A stretch of DNA of 64,000 nucleotides from Andrena cerasifolii (GCF_050908995.1 NC_135121.1:5704001-5768000); one strand, 5' to 3'; shown: positions 34,901 to 46,008, counted from the stretch's first letter. The notes: generated by a model not told the origin, from the sequence alone. Numbers and translations are program-made.

Positions 34901-37900
34901 TAATTCAGACCATAACGAAGGAAATTCCATGAAAAATTGAATTATATCATTTGCAGCTGACTTCGTTAAAAATAGTCCGATTTACATGAAATTTTGTATG
35001 ATTTTCATTGGAAAAGCATAAGGAATCCATCGCCGTCACTTCCATATCGATACGATAAAGAATAAAGAATTTCTCAATACGCTGAATATTTCACATTTTC
35101 ACCCTCGACAGCAAGGCGCCAACCTGGAATTGCTGTGGTCGGCAGAGGATTCATACCTGTTTCAGAAATAAAAATAATTCTGTATTCTTTGTTGTATCGA
35201 TATGGAAGTGTCACCGATGGATTCCTTATGTTTTTCCAATGAAAATCGTACCAAATTTATATAATTCGATTCTTCATGGAATTTCCTTCATTATGGTCTA
35301 TCGCAGGGATGTCGAACTAGCAGCTCCCGAGCCGTAGGAGAACGGCCCCCTCCACACCTACTTCACTTCCTGATGAATTTCTCCTCCGGGTGCCGCACTC
35401 TCTCCCTGCCGGGTCTCGTGCAACTCCTGTAGAAAAATAAGTGGCTGAACCGGCTGACCGGGGGCCCGTCTCGTGCGGCTCTCGGAGTGGGGAAGTTCGA
35501 CACTCCTGGTCTATCTGATGAGAAATGCGGAAATCCTGGATATTTCTCACTTTTTAATAGTATTCAAACCCCTTCGAGGGTCAAAAGCCATAAAATTCGG
35601 TGAGGTACTGCGGAGGGTTGTCCTCGCCACGGGGTACCAGGTGGCATCTCTTTGACAGGCGTCGCTGGAGAAGACTTCGAAGCAAGAGTGTCAAGACTCC
35701 CAAGACGATCAAGACTGTCAAGAGTTTTAAGCTTCGAATCATGTTCGAAGCGCTTCGAAGTTTTCGTCATATATATATATATACATAGATTCCAAGCGTT
35801 TCAAATCCCATCACTATTCAAGCACCTAGGCCGCCGCAGGATAAAGGAGGCGTTGCCTCTGAAAATCAGCCGCCAAGTTCACTTAATTCCCAAGCCTGAT
35901 GTAAAGCATAGAGAGAGTGTTACCTGAGTTCTGATATCAAGGTTGGTAGACGAGAGTGATCGCCGTTTAGAGCAGCTGTCAATTCAGGAACCAAAGGCGC
36001 CTCGTATTGGGGTACATGGCATTGTAACATTCCGGTGTGAGTATCGACAGTAACTAGAAGATGCTCTGCTCTCAAACAAGGTTGTAAAATTGGAACAGAC
36101 AGAATCGCGGGTGAACCAGCCAGGGTACACTCGACATCTTTTAACATCGTTTGCAACTCTTGTTTCAAATCCAATAGCCTGCTTCTTGTGCGCACATAAA
36201 TCGTATGCACTAGCAAGCATTCCATCGACAGCTGGTCCGATCTGATCGCCCTGTCCGCTATTTCGCTTTCCTTGCTACCTAGAGATGGAACATGCACTAT
36301 TGCGAGGGGCCTGGCCGGGTCGTGTTGATCCACCTGTACCGTAAGTTTGTATCCCAATTCCGACCGAGGATCTTTGTTGGTCAGTTCTCTCCAGTACGAC
36401 ACAGAAAGACACTTTCCGGGTGTATATTCGTCAACGTGAATGTGATCGTCCAGCCTGTCTCGTATTAATCGCAGCGTCTGCGAGTAAAGTACTTCCAGTT
36501 GCAGAGACTGGCAGAAATAATGCAAGATGTGGTAAACTTCAGACAGTGGATTCGAACTTTCCGCTAATCTAGACTGTACCACCTTGCAAGAAAAATTATT
36601 TATTTCAATAATAAATAATCGAGGATATACTTAATATCGAGGTAATTTATACATATATATACATAAAAAAAGATACTACTTGATGCACGTAACGCGTTTG
36701 CAGTGGGTGCACCAAAGCTTTCCCATCTCCCGTTTCTCTGTCCGAAACTAATATTTCTAATTCCAATAATCTCCAGGGCACAGTCGGACCATCTCCTATC
36801 ACGGTAAGCGATACTGAGAACTCTTGTTCCACGAGAAATGTTACTCTGCCTGCCTCTATCTTCAAGTTACGCATCTGCGGAAGCAGATTTCCAGTTACTA
36901 ATCTATGCTGAATAACTTGATTCAGTCTTTGAAGCGTACTCCTTTTCTCTGCAGGCGTAATCGGGTCCGGTGGAACAATTCTTTCCTATTAAAAAAAAAA
37001 CATTTATATAAGCGACATTACACTTAGAAATATGTTTCTTCTCTATATGTATTGAAAGTAAAATTACTCTTATACACGCTGGTAAACGACTATACGTTCC
37101 AGTTGTCAAAACTTCCACCGCAGCAGGAATATGGAAATTCGGTAACCTGGCGTGTACTAATGTTTCTCTAGCCATCCTCGCGAGCATATCAGCTGTGTCG
37201 ACGAAAAGGAGCGACTGCTTGTCTAAGAAGGCCATTATATGCTGTTAAAAGAAACGTCTTTTTAGTTTCTTAATAATACAGCATTTAATACGAATTAACT
37301 ACACAAAAGTATCGAACTGATATCACAACAAACAGAGGAATATTAAGTTTCAAAGTACCGCAGATTTGTCCACTTTGGAAGCGCTGTTGGCCCATTTAAC
37401 CAGCGCTAGTAATCGTACATACAACTGTCTAGTTCTAGCTGAGAAATTGTAAATTTCTATCTTACGCTCCATGTCAGTTTTTCGAGGTAATCTGTAAGTG
37501 TACGTTATTTTTTTTTTCATGTCTTATATGTATAGGGTGAATTTATATTACTAATAGTGGAATTAAAGTAATTTTCATTCGCACACATTATATATTGGTA
37601 CAAATGTTCTGTCCACTCAATTTTTTGAAGCGAAAATTACATCGCTAATAAGTTAGAAAGCAAAAACAGCGAAGTGATTGCATTTCCTTTTGATGATCTT
37701 CAAAATGTTAGTATAATTCTTGATACGACACCCAACAAATATCGCATCGATACGCGCCTGAACAAGATGATCTTTACCAACATATTTACATTTGTTTTAT
37801 TTACTACCCAATTGTTCAGAAATATTTTCACAAAAGTTGGAGAAAAATTAAATACGGTGAGGAATTCAACCTCCTTCGCCCACACATTTAGCAGGTCGTT

Positions 37901-39833
37901 CTGAACAAAATATGTTGCGTATACTGTATGTCTGCTTCGTTTTGTTAATCAATTGTATAGAAAATAATATATTGAGCAAACTTACAGCGAAACATTAATT
38001 CCGACGTATTTGCTTTATTCTATTTCTGATTTTTTATCACATTTACAGATAATGTTGAAATTGCGGAGTGGTGAGAAATAAGTACAGTGGTAAGGAACTG
38101 TATGAAACGGGTACCATTGCCTGTTACTGTGGCTCTACTATTCCCATTGCAGAAACTCTACATCAAAATACCATATTGGCATATTCTGCATTTGAAAAAG
38201 TACGAGGCATCGTGCACGCTGCCCAGCCAATCAAATCAAGTCTGAAATGTGGAGCAAAGCCATGCCCAAGCTTTGCCTTTAGTTCGGTAACGAAACAGAG
38301 CGAACCTACAGTGTACTGTGCGTCTACAAGATGTTGTCGCGAGAAACTCTGGGGTCTGAGAGGTATATCCTCATAGGCACACGTTCTCTAACACAATCGT
38401 AGAGGCTTATTGGCCGACGCGACAACATCGACGAATTCGATGAGAGCGAACGGGACATATATACTGTCGTTTGCAAAAAAGAAGGCGCTCGGACGCTGAG
38501 CAGGGCAAGGGGACTACTTTATATTGGTCGACGTTGTCGCGTCGGCCAATGCGAGGAAAGTAGTCCCCTTGCCCCGCTTAGCGTCCGGGCGCCTTCTTTT
38601 CTGCAAACGACGGTAGGAGCCGGAAAAAGAGAGCCACGGCGCCGGGAATCGACCAACCCCAGCCGTCCGTGTGCTGATCAGTCGCGTTTGCCACCACAGC
38701 TACGCCGACTCTTCGCGGTCCCTATCCTCCGAACTCCTCATAAATGGACGGCACCTAAATGCCGGTGCCTACTACACATAGAAGATGCGAGCCAATGCGA
38801 GCGAAGAATCCCTCTTGCCCCTGTGCCGTTCTGAGGAACATCTTCTCGTCGACGCACAGTACATGAGATTTGTTGGTCAGAATAACCTGCTGAACACGCG
38901 GGCGAAGTTTCTGAACACCTCGCCAGACACCTTGTATATTAATACTAATTTGCAGTGATACGTTATTCAAGTGGACAGAACATTTACACTCGCTTAATAT
39001 CTAATTAATTGTTAATGTAACGTAGAACGGGGTTGACTAACTGGTGGCTCGCGAGCCACCGGGGGCACCACCGCCTTGCTGCCACGCTGAACGGTCCCCC
39101 TCCATACCGACCAAACTCCGACGATCGCAGTTGATTTCTCCTTCTTTCCTTCTCTTTTTGACTGCGATCGTCAGAGTCTGGGAGGTATGGAGGGGGGCCG
39201 TTCAGCGTGGCAGCAAGGCGGAGGTGCCCCCGGTGGCTCGCGAGTCAACCCTGACGTAGAATATTGATTATTGAAATTTTCTTTGGATATATTTCAGTCT
39301 TAACCCTCGTACAACGAATGCAGGATCATTTTGATCCAACTCTAACAAAGTCTATCATGATGTTATATTTGTGTTGGCAATGGCACAAATATAGTAGATG
39401 ATGCCTAAATTGCAGCGACATTATTTGTAAAAAATATTTTATGTACTAAATGTACATATATAATTTTTTTTTATGTATTTCTTTATTAATAAATTTTCGT
39501 TAATCTGAGAAATTTGAAATACTTAAAATTCATTTTACACTGAATTTTTTCGTGAAACAGGTGTACTATAGAAATTTTGCTATGGGTCAAACTGACCCTG
39601 CATTCGTCTCACGCGACCATATCCACCATTCGTCTACCGAGGTTTAATAATGTAGAGATACGTGATTAATGTAAATTTCCTTACAATTCGGCCAAAACTG
39701 TGAGTTCGTGGTAAGTGCGTTGAATGATGAAATCAATGAGCATGCCGAGAGAAATAGAACCACCACGATTTCCTTCTTGCGGGATATTGTTTGTAACAGG
39801 GGTCTGATGACCCTCCAAAGGCACCGGGGCCAT
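23000..39833 (-). CDS. MED14: Mediator complex subunit 14 (MED14), complete, 17 exons
   Basis: Exons in coding order: 39833-39685, 37491-37359, 37241-37068, 36985-36680, 36582-35924, 34179-33290, 33218-33075, 32992-32849, 32772-32600, 31629-31435, 30864-30601, 30495-30249, 29270-28903, 27866-27708, 27629-27360, 24805-24542 and 23164-23000 (TAG). They sum to 4704 nt, an open frame of 1567 aa, against about 1450 in human and about 1700 in fly. MED14 is the nuclear backbone subunit joining the head, middle and tail modules of Mediator, the bridge between activators and RNA polymerase II. The N-terminus ([20 protein letters not shown]) and an LxxLL motif (LAELL, residues 47-51) are typical. Later landmarks are [48 protein letters not shown], a Pro/Ser-rich linker, [20 protein letters not shown] and a Gln/Pro/Met-rich end (MGGPPQ). 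Several introns are packed with transposons. Confidence 0.97.
23308..24035. mobile_element. TTAA-flanked GGGGTCATTCTGG transposon, 728 bp
   Basis: GGGGTCATTCTGGTTAG and CTAACCAGAATGACCCC are perfect inverted ends, with TTAA at 23304-23307 and 24036-24039. It lies in the last MED14 intron. Confidence 0.85.
25052..26018. mobile_element. hAT-like foldback element, 967 bp, exact 8-bp TSD
   Basis: CAGGCCTTCCCAAGTAGGGG is mirrored at the right end, and inverted arms of about 200 bp follow (GGTGCGCCTTCAGCTAAGGT, GAAGCATGTTGGGCGCTTTA). CTCTACGA flanks both sides (25044-25051 and 26019-26026). The centre is the minisatellite at 25419-25790. Confidence 0.88.
25419..25790. repeat. 24-bp minisatellite inside the hAT element
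   Basis: The unit is GTTCAAATAGGAAAATTTAA plus ACTA, about 15 nearly identical copies, with rare variants (TTTAAATAGG, ACTAATTC, AGCAAA). Confidence 0.95.
26530..27010 (-). mobile_element. Helitron-like element H1, interrupted
   Basis: On the minus strand it starts TCTATACTATTATATAAAG after A and ends CTGG before T. A stem CTCGG/CCGAG around GCGAAG lies 10 nt before CTGG. It is 338 bp without the 143 bp occupied by the inserted element at 26720-26858 and one TTAA copy. The sister copy is at 42079-42424. Confidence 0.8.
26720..26858. mobile_element. piggyBac-like MITE, 139 bp, exact TTAA
   Basis: CCTTTAGAGGG and CCCTCTAAAGG are inverted ends, with TTAA at 26716-26719 and 26859-26862. The sister Helitron copy has one TTAA at this site (CCATGTTAATAACGC), so the insertion is proved. 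Confidence 0.92.
27942..28855. mobile_element. TIR element, ACACTTTG family, with nested insertion
   Basis: ACACTTTGTGCG and CGCTCAAAGTGTG are inverted ends. The segment ATATCAACGTGAAAACACGCC matches 17472-17492. The element at 28070-28487 sits inside. Its right end is 47 bp from the MED14 exon at 28903. Confidence 0.6.
28070..28487. mobile_element. TA-flanked GGGTGGCTCTTA foldback, copy A
   Basis: GGGTGGCTCTTATTT and AAATAAGAGCCACTC are inverted ends next to TA. CACCCTCCAGAATAGTTCCA and AAATCCGTGTAAAGTT occur in both arms. The second copy is at 54723-55019. Confidence 0.8.
29445..29985. mobile_element. CGTTTGCAGAAAAGAAGGCG family, copy A
   Basis: GTGTCGTTTGTAGAAAAGAA and TTCTTTTCTGCAAACGATAA are inverted ends, beside TA. 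A second inverted repeat of over 200 bp per arm (29511-29735 against about 29745-29945, for example TCAAAGTCAAATTGGCACTT) forms the interior. Confidence 0.75.
30981..31407. mobile_element. TTAA-flanked GGGGTTATACCTAG transposon, 427 bp
   Basis: GGGGTTATACCTAGTCAGGA and TCCTGACTAGGTATAACCCC are perfect inverted ends, with TTAA at 30977-30980 and 31408-31411. It ends 27 bp from the MED14 exon at 31435. Confidence 0.88.
34701..35649. mobile_element. Large foldback element in MED14 intron, 949 bp
   Basis: CGCCTGGTACCCCGTGACG is mirrored by CCACGGGGTACCAGGTGGC. Arms continue with ACCCTCGAAGGGGTTTGAAT, TTTTTAA and GTGAGAAAT, then GGAATCCATCGCCGTCACTT, all inverted on the other side. A 205-bp hAT-like element is nested at 35304-35508. 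Confidence 0.8.
35304..35508. mobile_element. hAT-like MITE, 205 bp
   Basis: CAGGGATGTCGAACT and AAGTTCGACACTCCTG are inverted ends. Flanks GTCTATCG (35296-35303) and GTCTATCT (35509-35516) match at 7 of 8. Confidence 0.8.
38464..38613. mobile_element. CGTTTGCAGAAAAGAAGGCG family, copy B, 150 bp
   Basis: Almost the whole element is a palindrome: CTGTCGTTTGCAAAAAAGAA, GGACGCTGAGC and AAGGGGACTACTTT are all inverted on the right side. TA flanks both ends. Confidence 0.85.
39028..39253. mobile_element. hAT-like MITE, GGTTGACT family copy A, exact 8-bp TSD
   Basis: CGGGGTTGACTAACTGGTGG (left) and GGCTCGCGAGTCAACCCTG (right) are inverted ends. ACGTAGAA flanks both sides (39020-39027, 39254-39261). 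The arms include GACGATCGCAGT and its inverse. Confidence 0.92.
39300..39645. mobile_element. Probable degenerate TTAA element
   Basis: TTAACCCTCGTACAACGAAT with GCAGGATCA is mirrored by TGACCCTGCATTCGT and later CGAGGTTTAA. The ends are imperfect, so the boundaries are approximate. It lies just inside MED14 intron 1, about 40 bp from exon 1. Confidence 0.45.
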
Positions 39834-40473
39834 TTTGTGCCTTTATTTTAACTAATGAGTCTGAAACTTATAAATTATACAGAATTAGAATAATAACCGA
39901 AGTGTGAATCCTGTCAAATATTAAGTCACATTATAAATATATTTACACATTGTATATAACATACGTACATTATGACATTATATAGCCATCACATTATTAT
40001 GCCTTAATTAATTCGAACAAAGTTATTACGATATATTACACGCAAAGCGTACAAAATAATGGAAAAATTGATTGCTCGTTCGCATATTAATAAGATTTAT
40101 CAACAATGAAAATATCCCAGAAATGAATAATAGTGGCGAAAACAATGTAATGTCAAATAAAATAACCTCACCTTTAATATTTATTTTTCAACATCGAATA
40201 TTGCGACGGTACGACAGTTAGTGAAAGCAGCTATCTTTTCAAACAGATCACGAACTCTGAACAACTAGATGGAACACCTACTTCCATTCTTCGGTTTTAA
40301 GCACCGTTCGTGCACTCTACAGGAGATTTTATGCACATATGAAATTACAGGGTGTTTATAAATGTGTGAGACATTTTTTCAGGATCAGTTCTGCTCACCA
40401 AAATAATACAAAAAGTTGGCATACGCGTATGTCTAATAATGCTTATGTAAACTTCATCCTAAGAGTGGACTCG

Positions 40474-40838
40474 GGGCGATATTCATAAACGTACTGAAAT
40501 ATTTAAATTATTAAAACATTGACGCGAATGTTGCACGAGCTTGGGTCAATACATACATCGCTATTTTTCATGTGCAGAAATACGAACATTTAGAGCATTA
40601 TACATTTAATTACAAATTACTAATAGTTAAACATCTTGAAATATCTTTCTTAAGTAGTTTTTGAATTGGTTGATTTATTATTAAAGAATTAATCAATTAC
40701 TCTGCAAATTTTGATCACAAACAAATTTTTTACACCTTTATGATGAGTTACCTCTTAAATGAGCAGAAATTGGGACATTCACCTTAGCGACTGAGAATAC
40801 CACCTTTAATCTTAAGATACGTTTATGAATACCGTCCA
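40474..40838. mobile_element. TIR element between MED14 and C19orf12-like gene
   Basis: CGATATTCATAAACGTA and TACGTTTATGAATACCG are inverted ends. The interior (40611-40788) recurs in opposite orientation at 41851-42011. Confidence 0.6.
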
Positions 40839-41068
40839 TAAACTAACAATTTACTTGAAAGGGATTTTTGTTTTCTACAACCTGGCAACAGTCTCCACGT
40901 TCTACAATTGTTGGCATCACTGCACCACTGTGTCCAGTCCCTATATCAATGCAAGCCCCTGGTTCGAGTCAGTTCGAGTCAGAACCTGTTCGCCGAGCTT
41001 TGAGATATTTTTATCGATAATTGTTTATAAAAACTATAAAATATTTTTCTATCTACAATTTAAGAACT

Positions 41069-41575
41069 ATGTCTTTATCAAAAAATAGATTGTTTAAAGA
41101 AATTATAAACCTCGAGCCTGTTAAACAGATGAAAGCCTCTGTTCATTCTGCAGTTTCATATGGAACTGCAGTTGGAGCAGCAACAGCCATTTCTGGTATC
41201 CTTGGTGGATCTAAGGGACTTGTAGCTGGTAATTATCGCCCATGTTAAATACTTCGATATAATGCTTATTTATTTTATAAAATATACGTAATGAAAAGGT
41301 TTCTATTTTTAGGAGGTATAATCAGCAGTTGTATAGCCGGGTATATGTCACGTGGAACCTTGAAATCTGTACCAGACATACTTTGTTACGAGACCACTCC
41401 AGAACAAAGAGAAAAACTGGTGCAACTTATACTTGATTATCTTACAAAAAATCATATATATACACTTTGCGAGTTCATTCAGTCTATGAGAACTCGTAAA
41501 CAGTTTACAGAAAAAATAATAAGGATAGTAATAAAGTTTGTATCCGAGATGGGGTATAAATGTCATAAAGCATGA
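41069..41575 (+). CDS. C19orf12-like membrane protein
   Basis: Exons 41069-41228 and 41313-41575 (phase 1 junction, CTG|GTAATT and TTTTTAG|GAGG) encode 140 aa. The start MSLSKNRLFKEI is the only ATG that keeps the whole conserved region. A Gly/Ala-rich hydrophobic hairpin follows (AAVGAATAISGILGG-like, then GLVAGGIISSCIAGYMSRG), continuing into the conserved VPDIL motif and a helical C-terminal half ending at the stop. Length and layout match human C19orf12 (141-152 aa), a mitochondrial/ER-associated protein mutated in the neurodegeneration MPAN; flies have related genes, one of them called nazo. The molecular function is unsettled. The gene is divergent from MED14, with 1.2 kb between start codons. 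A possible poly(A) signal AATAAA lies at 41747-41752. The whole gene sits between two inverted copies of a repeat (about 40611-40788 and 41851-42011). Confidence 0.88.
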
Positions 41576-41850
41576 TGAAAAACAACAAACATGTATGGTC
41601 TTTAACGTTTAAGTACTTTTCATTAAATATATAACTGCAATTTACAAAAGTTTGTGTATTAAATATATTTGTATCAAATTATGATGTGGGAGTATATGTG
41701 ACTATAACCTTTAGTATCCTTGTGTTTGAATTTATGAAAAAGTAATAATAAATAATGAGAACGTATACTTCTCAAATCTAAGGCGCTGCATATTCCTACA
41801 TTACTTTCTGGCACTTTTGTACGTCAGTGTCAGTGTTTATGTACGTCAAT

Positions 41851-42011
41851 GTCCCAATTCCTGCTCATTTAAAAGTAACTCATCATAAAGGTGTAAAAAA
41901 TTTGTTTGTGATCAAAATTTGCAGAGTAATTGATTAATTCTTTAATAATAAATCAATCAATTCAAAAACTATTTAAAAAAGATATTTCAAGATGTTTAAC
42001 TATTAGTAATA
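41851..42011. repeat. Inverted copy of the 40611-40788 segment
   Basis: CCCAATTCCTGCTCATTTAA, AGGTGTAAAAAATTTGTTTG and TTGCAGAGTAATTGATTAAT are reverse complements of the left segment with few changes. The C19orf12-like gene lies between the two. Confidence 0.85.
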
Positions 42012-42078
42012 TATAGTGTTATATTTAGATTGAATTCTTTAAAATTATTGAAAGTAGAGATGTACGTTTATTTTTGTA

Positions 42079-42424
42079 CTAGCGTCCCCCGTGTCGGCTT
42101 CGTCCGAGATATTAGCGTGACTGCTTCATGTGTATTAGAATTAATATATTTTAAGGAAATTAAGTATTTTGAAAAAAAGGGTTAATTTCCTCATGATATT
42201 TCGGAAAAGATTATCTCCTACATTCTCTCCTTTGGGAGATTTATAATATACCAGGCGCTTCTTCGTTCCATGTTAATAACGCATTTTTGAGACATGCTAC
42301 ATGGCCTATGTCCGTCCTAGAGTATCTAGGAATAACGAGTTAAAATTTCAGGAAGATCGGTTCTATAGGTCTTGAGTTTTGCGCGAACATAAAAATCGAC
42401 CTTCTCTTTATATAATAGTATAGA
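42079..42424 (-). mobile_element. Helitron-like element H2, 346 bp
   Basis: On the minus strand it runs from TCTATACTATTATATAAAG (after A) to CTAG (before T), with the same 3' stem as H1 at 26530. It has a single TTAA where H1 carries a MITE. Confidence 0.82.
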
Positions 42425-43186
42425 TGTACATTCTTAGGAAGTACTTATCTGCGTAAATTATACGCATTTGAATATTGAGTTACTTCCACATTTCTCTCTT
42501 TTTTTTTTATTAATTATTTTGCTTCCATCATTCATTTTTTAGAATTCGCATTGTAATCCATACGAGTCTGTTATATAATAAATAAAACATTCTTATCACA
42601 TTCTGAATTTTTAAACGAGATAAAATGTAAATTGGTTATATTCATATAGTTCTCAGTAAATTAAATGAAATTCATTCACAATGTGTACACGAAAACAGAA
42701 ATGATAAAGGATATTTTGTTTATAACGAAGGAGAAAGATAAGGACAGAAAATACAACAAATGTATTGATTTTATTAATCTTTCATTGCTAAAAATGATGC
42801 GTATCTATTTCTAACACTTTGTGATTCCATCGTTTCGATCGAACCAGGCAACATAATGATTTCAGGATTTAACTAATACAACACCATATTCAAATGAATA
42901 AATATATATTAAGTATGGTAACAAAGTATAAAAATGGTTTTATTCTCAAGCCTGTTTTAAAACATTCTCAGATGTCTGGTTCAGACATTCTCTTTTCTTC
43001 CACCCAGCACATTATGATCACAATATTACGATGACATGATGCACAATCTTTGTTTTCCTTATAGATGCGAAACAATTATGTGCAATCGACAAAATTGTTT
43101 ATTGCGTATTCATTTACGATTTTGATTGGATACATATAATATCATTCTTCGAGTTCAAAGGGCTGTGGTTCAACATTTGATCAGTA
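42425..43186. other. Intergenic, no gene seen
   Basis: AT-rich DNA with no transposon ends or domain-bearing frames that I could recognise. Confidence 0.4.
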
Positions 43187-44405
43187 TTAAGTAATTTTGA
43201 AACGTGCTCCTGTACCTCTAGGTACTGTACATCCGCGCATTTCTAGTCTGCGGATAGTTTTTCTTGCCGTATCGAGTTTTCGTTTTAAATCAATTCTAGA
43301 TCGTTCTGATCGTGAAAACATTCTTTCCAAAATTGCCAGTCGATTTTTAAGCACAGCAACCCTTGAAGAGTCTGTATTCGTTGCTATTATTTTTTGCCCG
43401 GGAATACTGCTTTCAAGAGGTGTTTGTTGCTCTTCACGTTCTTCCTTTAATTCTGTGACCAATTGTGTAATGTCACTATTTTCTGTGTGATTTTCAGCAT
43501 CACTTTCTCCACAATTCTCAGCAATATCCTCGTACAATTCCTTTTTTGTATCATCTGCATTAGATAAAAAAAAAGGTTTGAAATTTTAATTATTCGAAAA
43601 TTGAAATTTAACTTCTTCAGCTGTATTTTCAACAGGATTATTACCATTTGATGCACTTAACTGCACAGGTTTCAATTCATTCTGCATATTGTCATGAACA
43701 GAATGGGAATCACAAACACGTAAATGTGTTGCAGATTGCTTAAATAATGTTGGTGCTGCAGTTCTTTTTAACTGACGTTGTCCTTTGCAATTTATTTCCC
43801 ACATTTCTTCAGAAAAATGTGTCTGTAAAATTTTAATTTCATCTATTACTAAAATCAAAAAGTGTAACATATAACTGTTTCAATGCCGCCCAGTGCAATC
43901 GCGCTATTCATGTTTTGTGTCCCAAACAATTGTACCACAGCCCTAAATCGTGATTTTCTCAGGAGTAACTAAAAATAGCAAGATCAATCTGTATGCCATT
44001 TTTGAACTTCAACACCAATGCAATCGCACTGCTTGGCACTTTTCAACATAATTCTTTTTAAGACCCCTGCCATTAAGATGCTTAATAATGATCACTTCAA
44101 ATAATTATTATATGCATTTGTTACTATAAAAATGAACTAAAAAGTGAATGATTTTTAAAAAATAGGTTCACATTTGTAATTAAGAAACTAATTGTAGAAA
44201 TAGTTTCTAAGGATCCTTTAATGTAATAAAACGTTATTATTACTTTACTTACTTCACATAAGGCTGCACTAGGACCAGCTATCCAATCCCCGCGATTGAT
44301 ATTTTCAATCCAAACTTTTCTCCTCTTATTACATTGAGGAATTCTGCACATTTTATAACCCTTTTTGTCGGAGTTAGTGCAATAATCGGCGCAGCAGCCA
44401 GGCAT
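43187..44405 (-). CDS. THAP-domain protein with C-terminal coiled coil
   Basis: Exons 44405-44253, 43822-43645 and 43554-43187 (TAA) give 232 aa. The sum is divisible by three and all junctions are GT/AG. The N-terminus MPGCCADYC begins a THAP zinc finger of the C2CH type: C5, C9, C50 and H53 (LCETHF), Trp32 in the core, and the closing box AAPTLF (residues 73-78), equivalent to the family's AVPTIF. THAP fingers bind specific DNA; the fold is shared with P-element transposase. The C-terminal exon is rich in Glu, Lys, Arg and Leu in heptad-like spacing (LKNRLAILERMFSRSERSR), suggesting a coiled coil. Splicing of exon 2 at 43645 is inferred from phase; without it exon 2 would read to a stop near 43586. 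It is divergent from MCRS1. The particular THAP member cannot be assigned. Confidence 0.85.
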
Positions 44406-46008
44406 TTTTACGCTAATCAGAAAAATATAAGATGTTAAGATTTGATATATTGCATGCGTTCAGCGAACTCAACCGTTGAGCTGAACTACTGAAAACTTAA
44501 CGGTGATCAGTCTTGGTTCTTTGATGCCGACTTGCTCGCGAAGGAATTAATTACTGACTACTCTTTAATTTTGCTTGGTGAAAATTTATATTGGTGTTTT
44601 GAACTTTTCTCTTTATTCAGGCATTTTTTCGGGTTGAAAATGTTAATTTTTCATATATTTTTTTAATTGAAATAAAAATACATGTTTCTGTCCCAATTAC
44701 CGTGCCCTGAAAAATGCATTATCCCTATTCCCGTGCCCTTTTTTTGAATAGCGTTCCCGCGGTTAGGTTATGTCTTTGAACTTTAAACTGTTCAAAACAT
44801 TTTGTTGCTGTAGAGCAAATGTTTTTATGTAATTTTAATATGACCTTTTCATTACAAAAGCAAAATATGTACAAAACAACCGAAACTGTTAAGAAACGAA
44901 ACAAAGATATTTAAAGATTGATCAAAGGTTGGACTTTATTGTAACATGTCTGTGCTTTTACAACGTCGGTGATGAATTGCGAGGCGAAGAAACAGGCTTC
45001 TTCGTACGTTCGTCCCTCTGTTTTTAATCAATACCTTGTTTTCCGAGCGATAAGAAAGGAGGCGAAGACAAATTTCTAATGTAATAAACTTCATCTTTAA
45101 CTTTTTAAAGTTCGAATTTCGCGCTTAAAGAGCTTGCGCTAAACGCCGCTAGGGCGAGGATCGCAACTCGCAACACTCGAAAACAGGAACACATAATTTA
45201 TTATATTCATTTTATTACATAAATCGAAAATTCCTACGGTCGTGGGCGCGGACGATTTGGGCGTAAGTGGAATTCGCCCATACTATTTCCTCGCGAAATA
45301 AAAGTGTTCTAGACGGGAATCACAGTGCCCTAAACCATGCTCACGAAATACTGTAGAATTGTTCGCCGAAAAAAAAGTCAATCATGTGAAGTCGAACACT
45401 AATCGAAGGCGCGTGGCCATAATCGAATGAGTTCTATAATGGGCGAATTCCATTTGCGCCCAAATCGCCAGTGATTTTCGTTAAGCTAGGTTTTCCTGTA
45501 CGCGACTAGACGCAACGTCAAGAATTTCAAAGTCGATTTTCTCGAAAATGAAACGCGATATTAAAAAAACTTACTCTTTCTTTTTGACTTATAACAAGTA
45601 AATAAATCCAGAAAAATATATACAATTTTTTGATATTGTGCTTCATTTTCGAGAAAATCGACTTTGAAACTCTTGACGATGCGTCCAGTCGCGTATAGGG
45701 AAACCTACCCTAACGAAACTCACACGCGATTTGGGCGTAAGTGGAATTCGCCCAATATCGATATTTACCACAGTTGCTTTCTTGCTGCTTCTTGCTTTTC
45801 ATTGCTTCAGTCGAAACATAAATACTTAGAATGCAGGAAGTGTAAAAAGTTTTGTTTCTTTAAACGGACACTAAGTATTAATGAAATTCGGCGTACAATA
45901 TAATGTTAATTGAGATATTGTGAACATTGTACTATTAATTGTATAATGACGCAATTCATTCATGCACGGTTTTAATTTTTTGTTTACATTAAGTTAACCT
46001 CTAAAATT
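44406..46008. promoter_or_regulatory. Divergent THAP/MCRS1 intergenic region
   Basis: Both genes start outward from this 1.6-kb interval, so it should hold both promoters; no TATA or named motif was pinned down. It also contains a TIR element at 45440-45756. Confidence 0.4.
45440..45756. mobile_element. TIR element GGGCGAATTCCA, about 317 bp
   Basis: GGGCGAATTCCATTTGCGCC and GGGCGTAAGTGGAATTCGCC are inverted ends, and AAAGTCGATTTTCTCGAAAA is inverted inside. A third copy of the end occurs at 45252-45280, so a second, partial element probably adjoins. Confidence 0.6.

Larger units (their letters stand above)
37492..39684. other. MED14 intron 1, non-coding content
   Basis: Apart from the elements at 38464 and 39028, a 102-codon + frame (38068-38376) and a 71-codon - frame (38755-38970) occur. 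Neither shows a recognisable domain or splice context. Positions 38412-38462 resemble 49608-49660 inside a related transposon, so part of the intron is transposon-derived. Confidence 0.4.
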
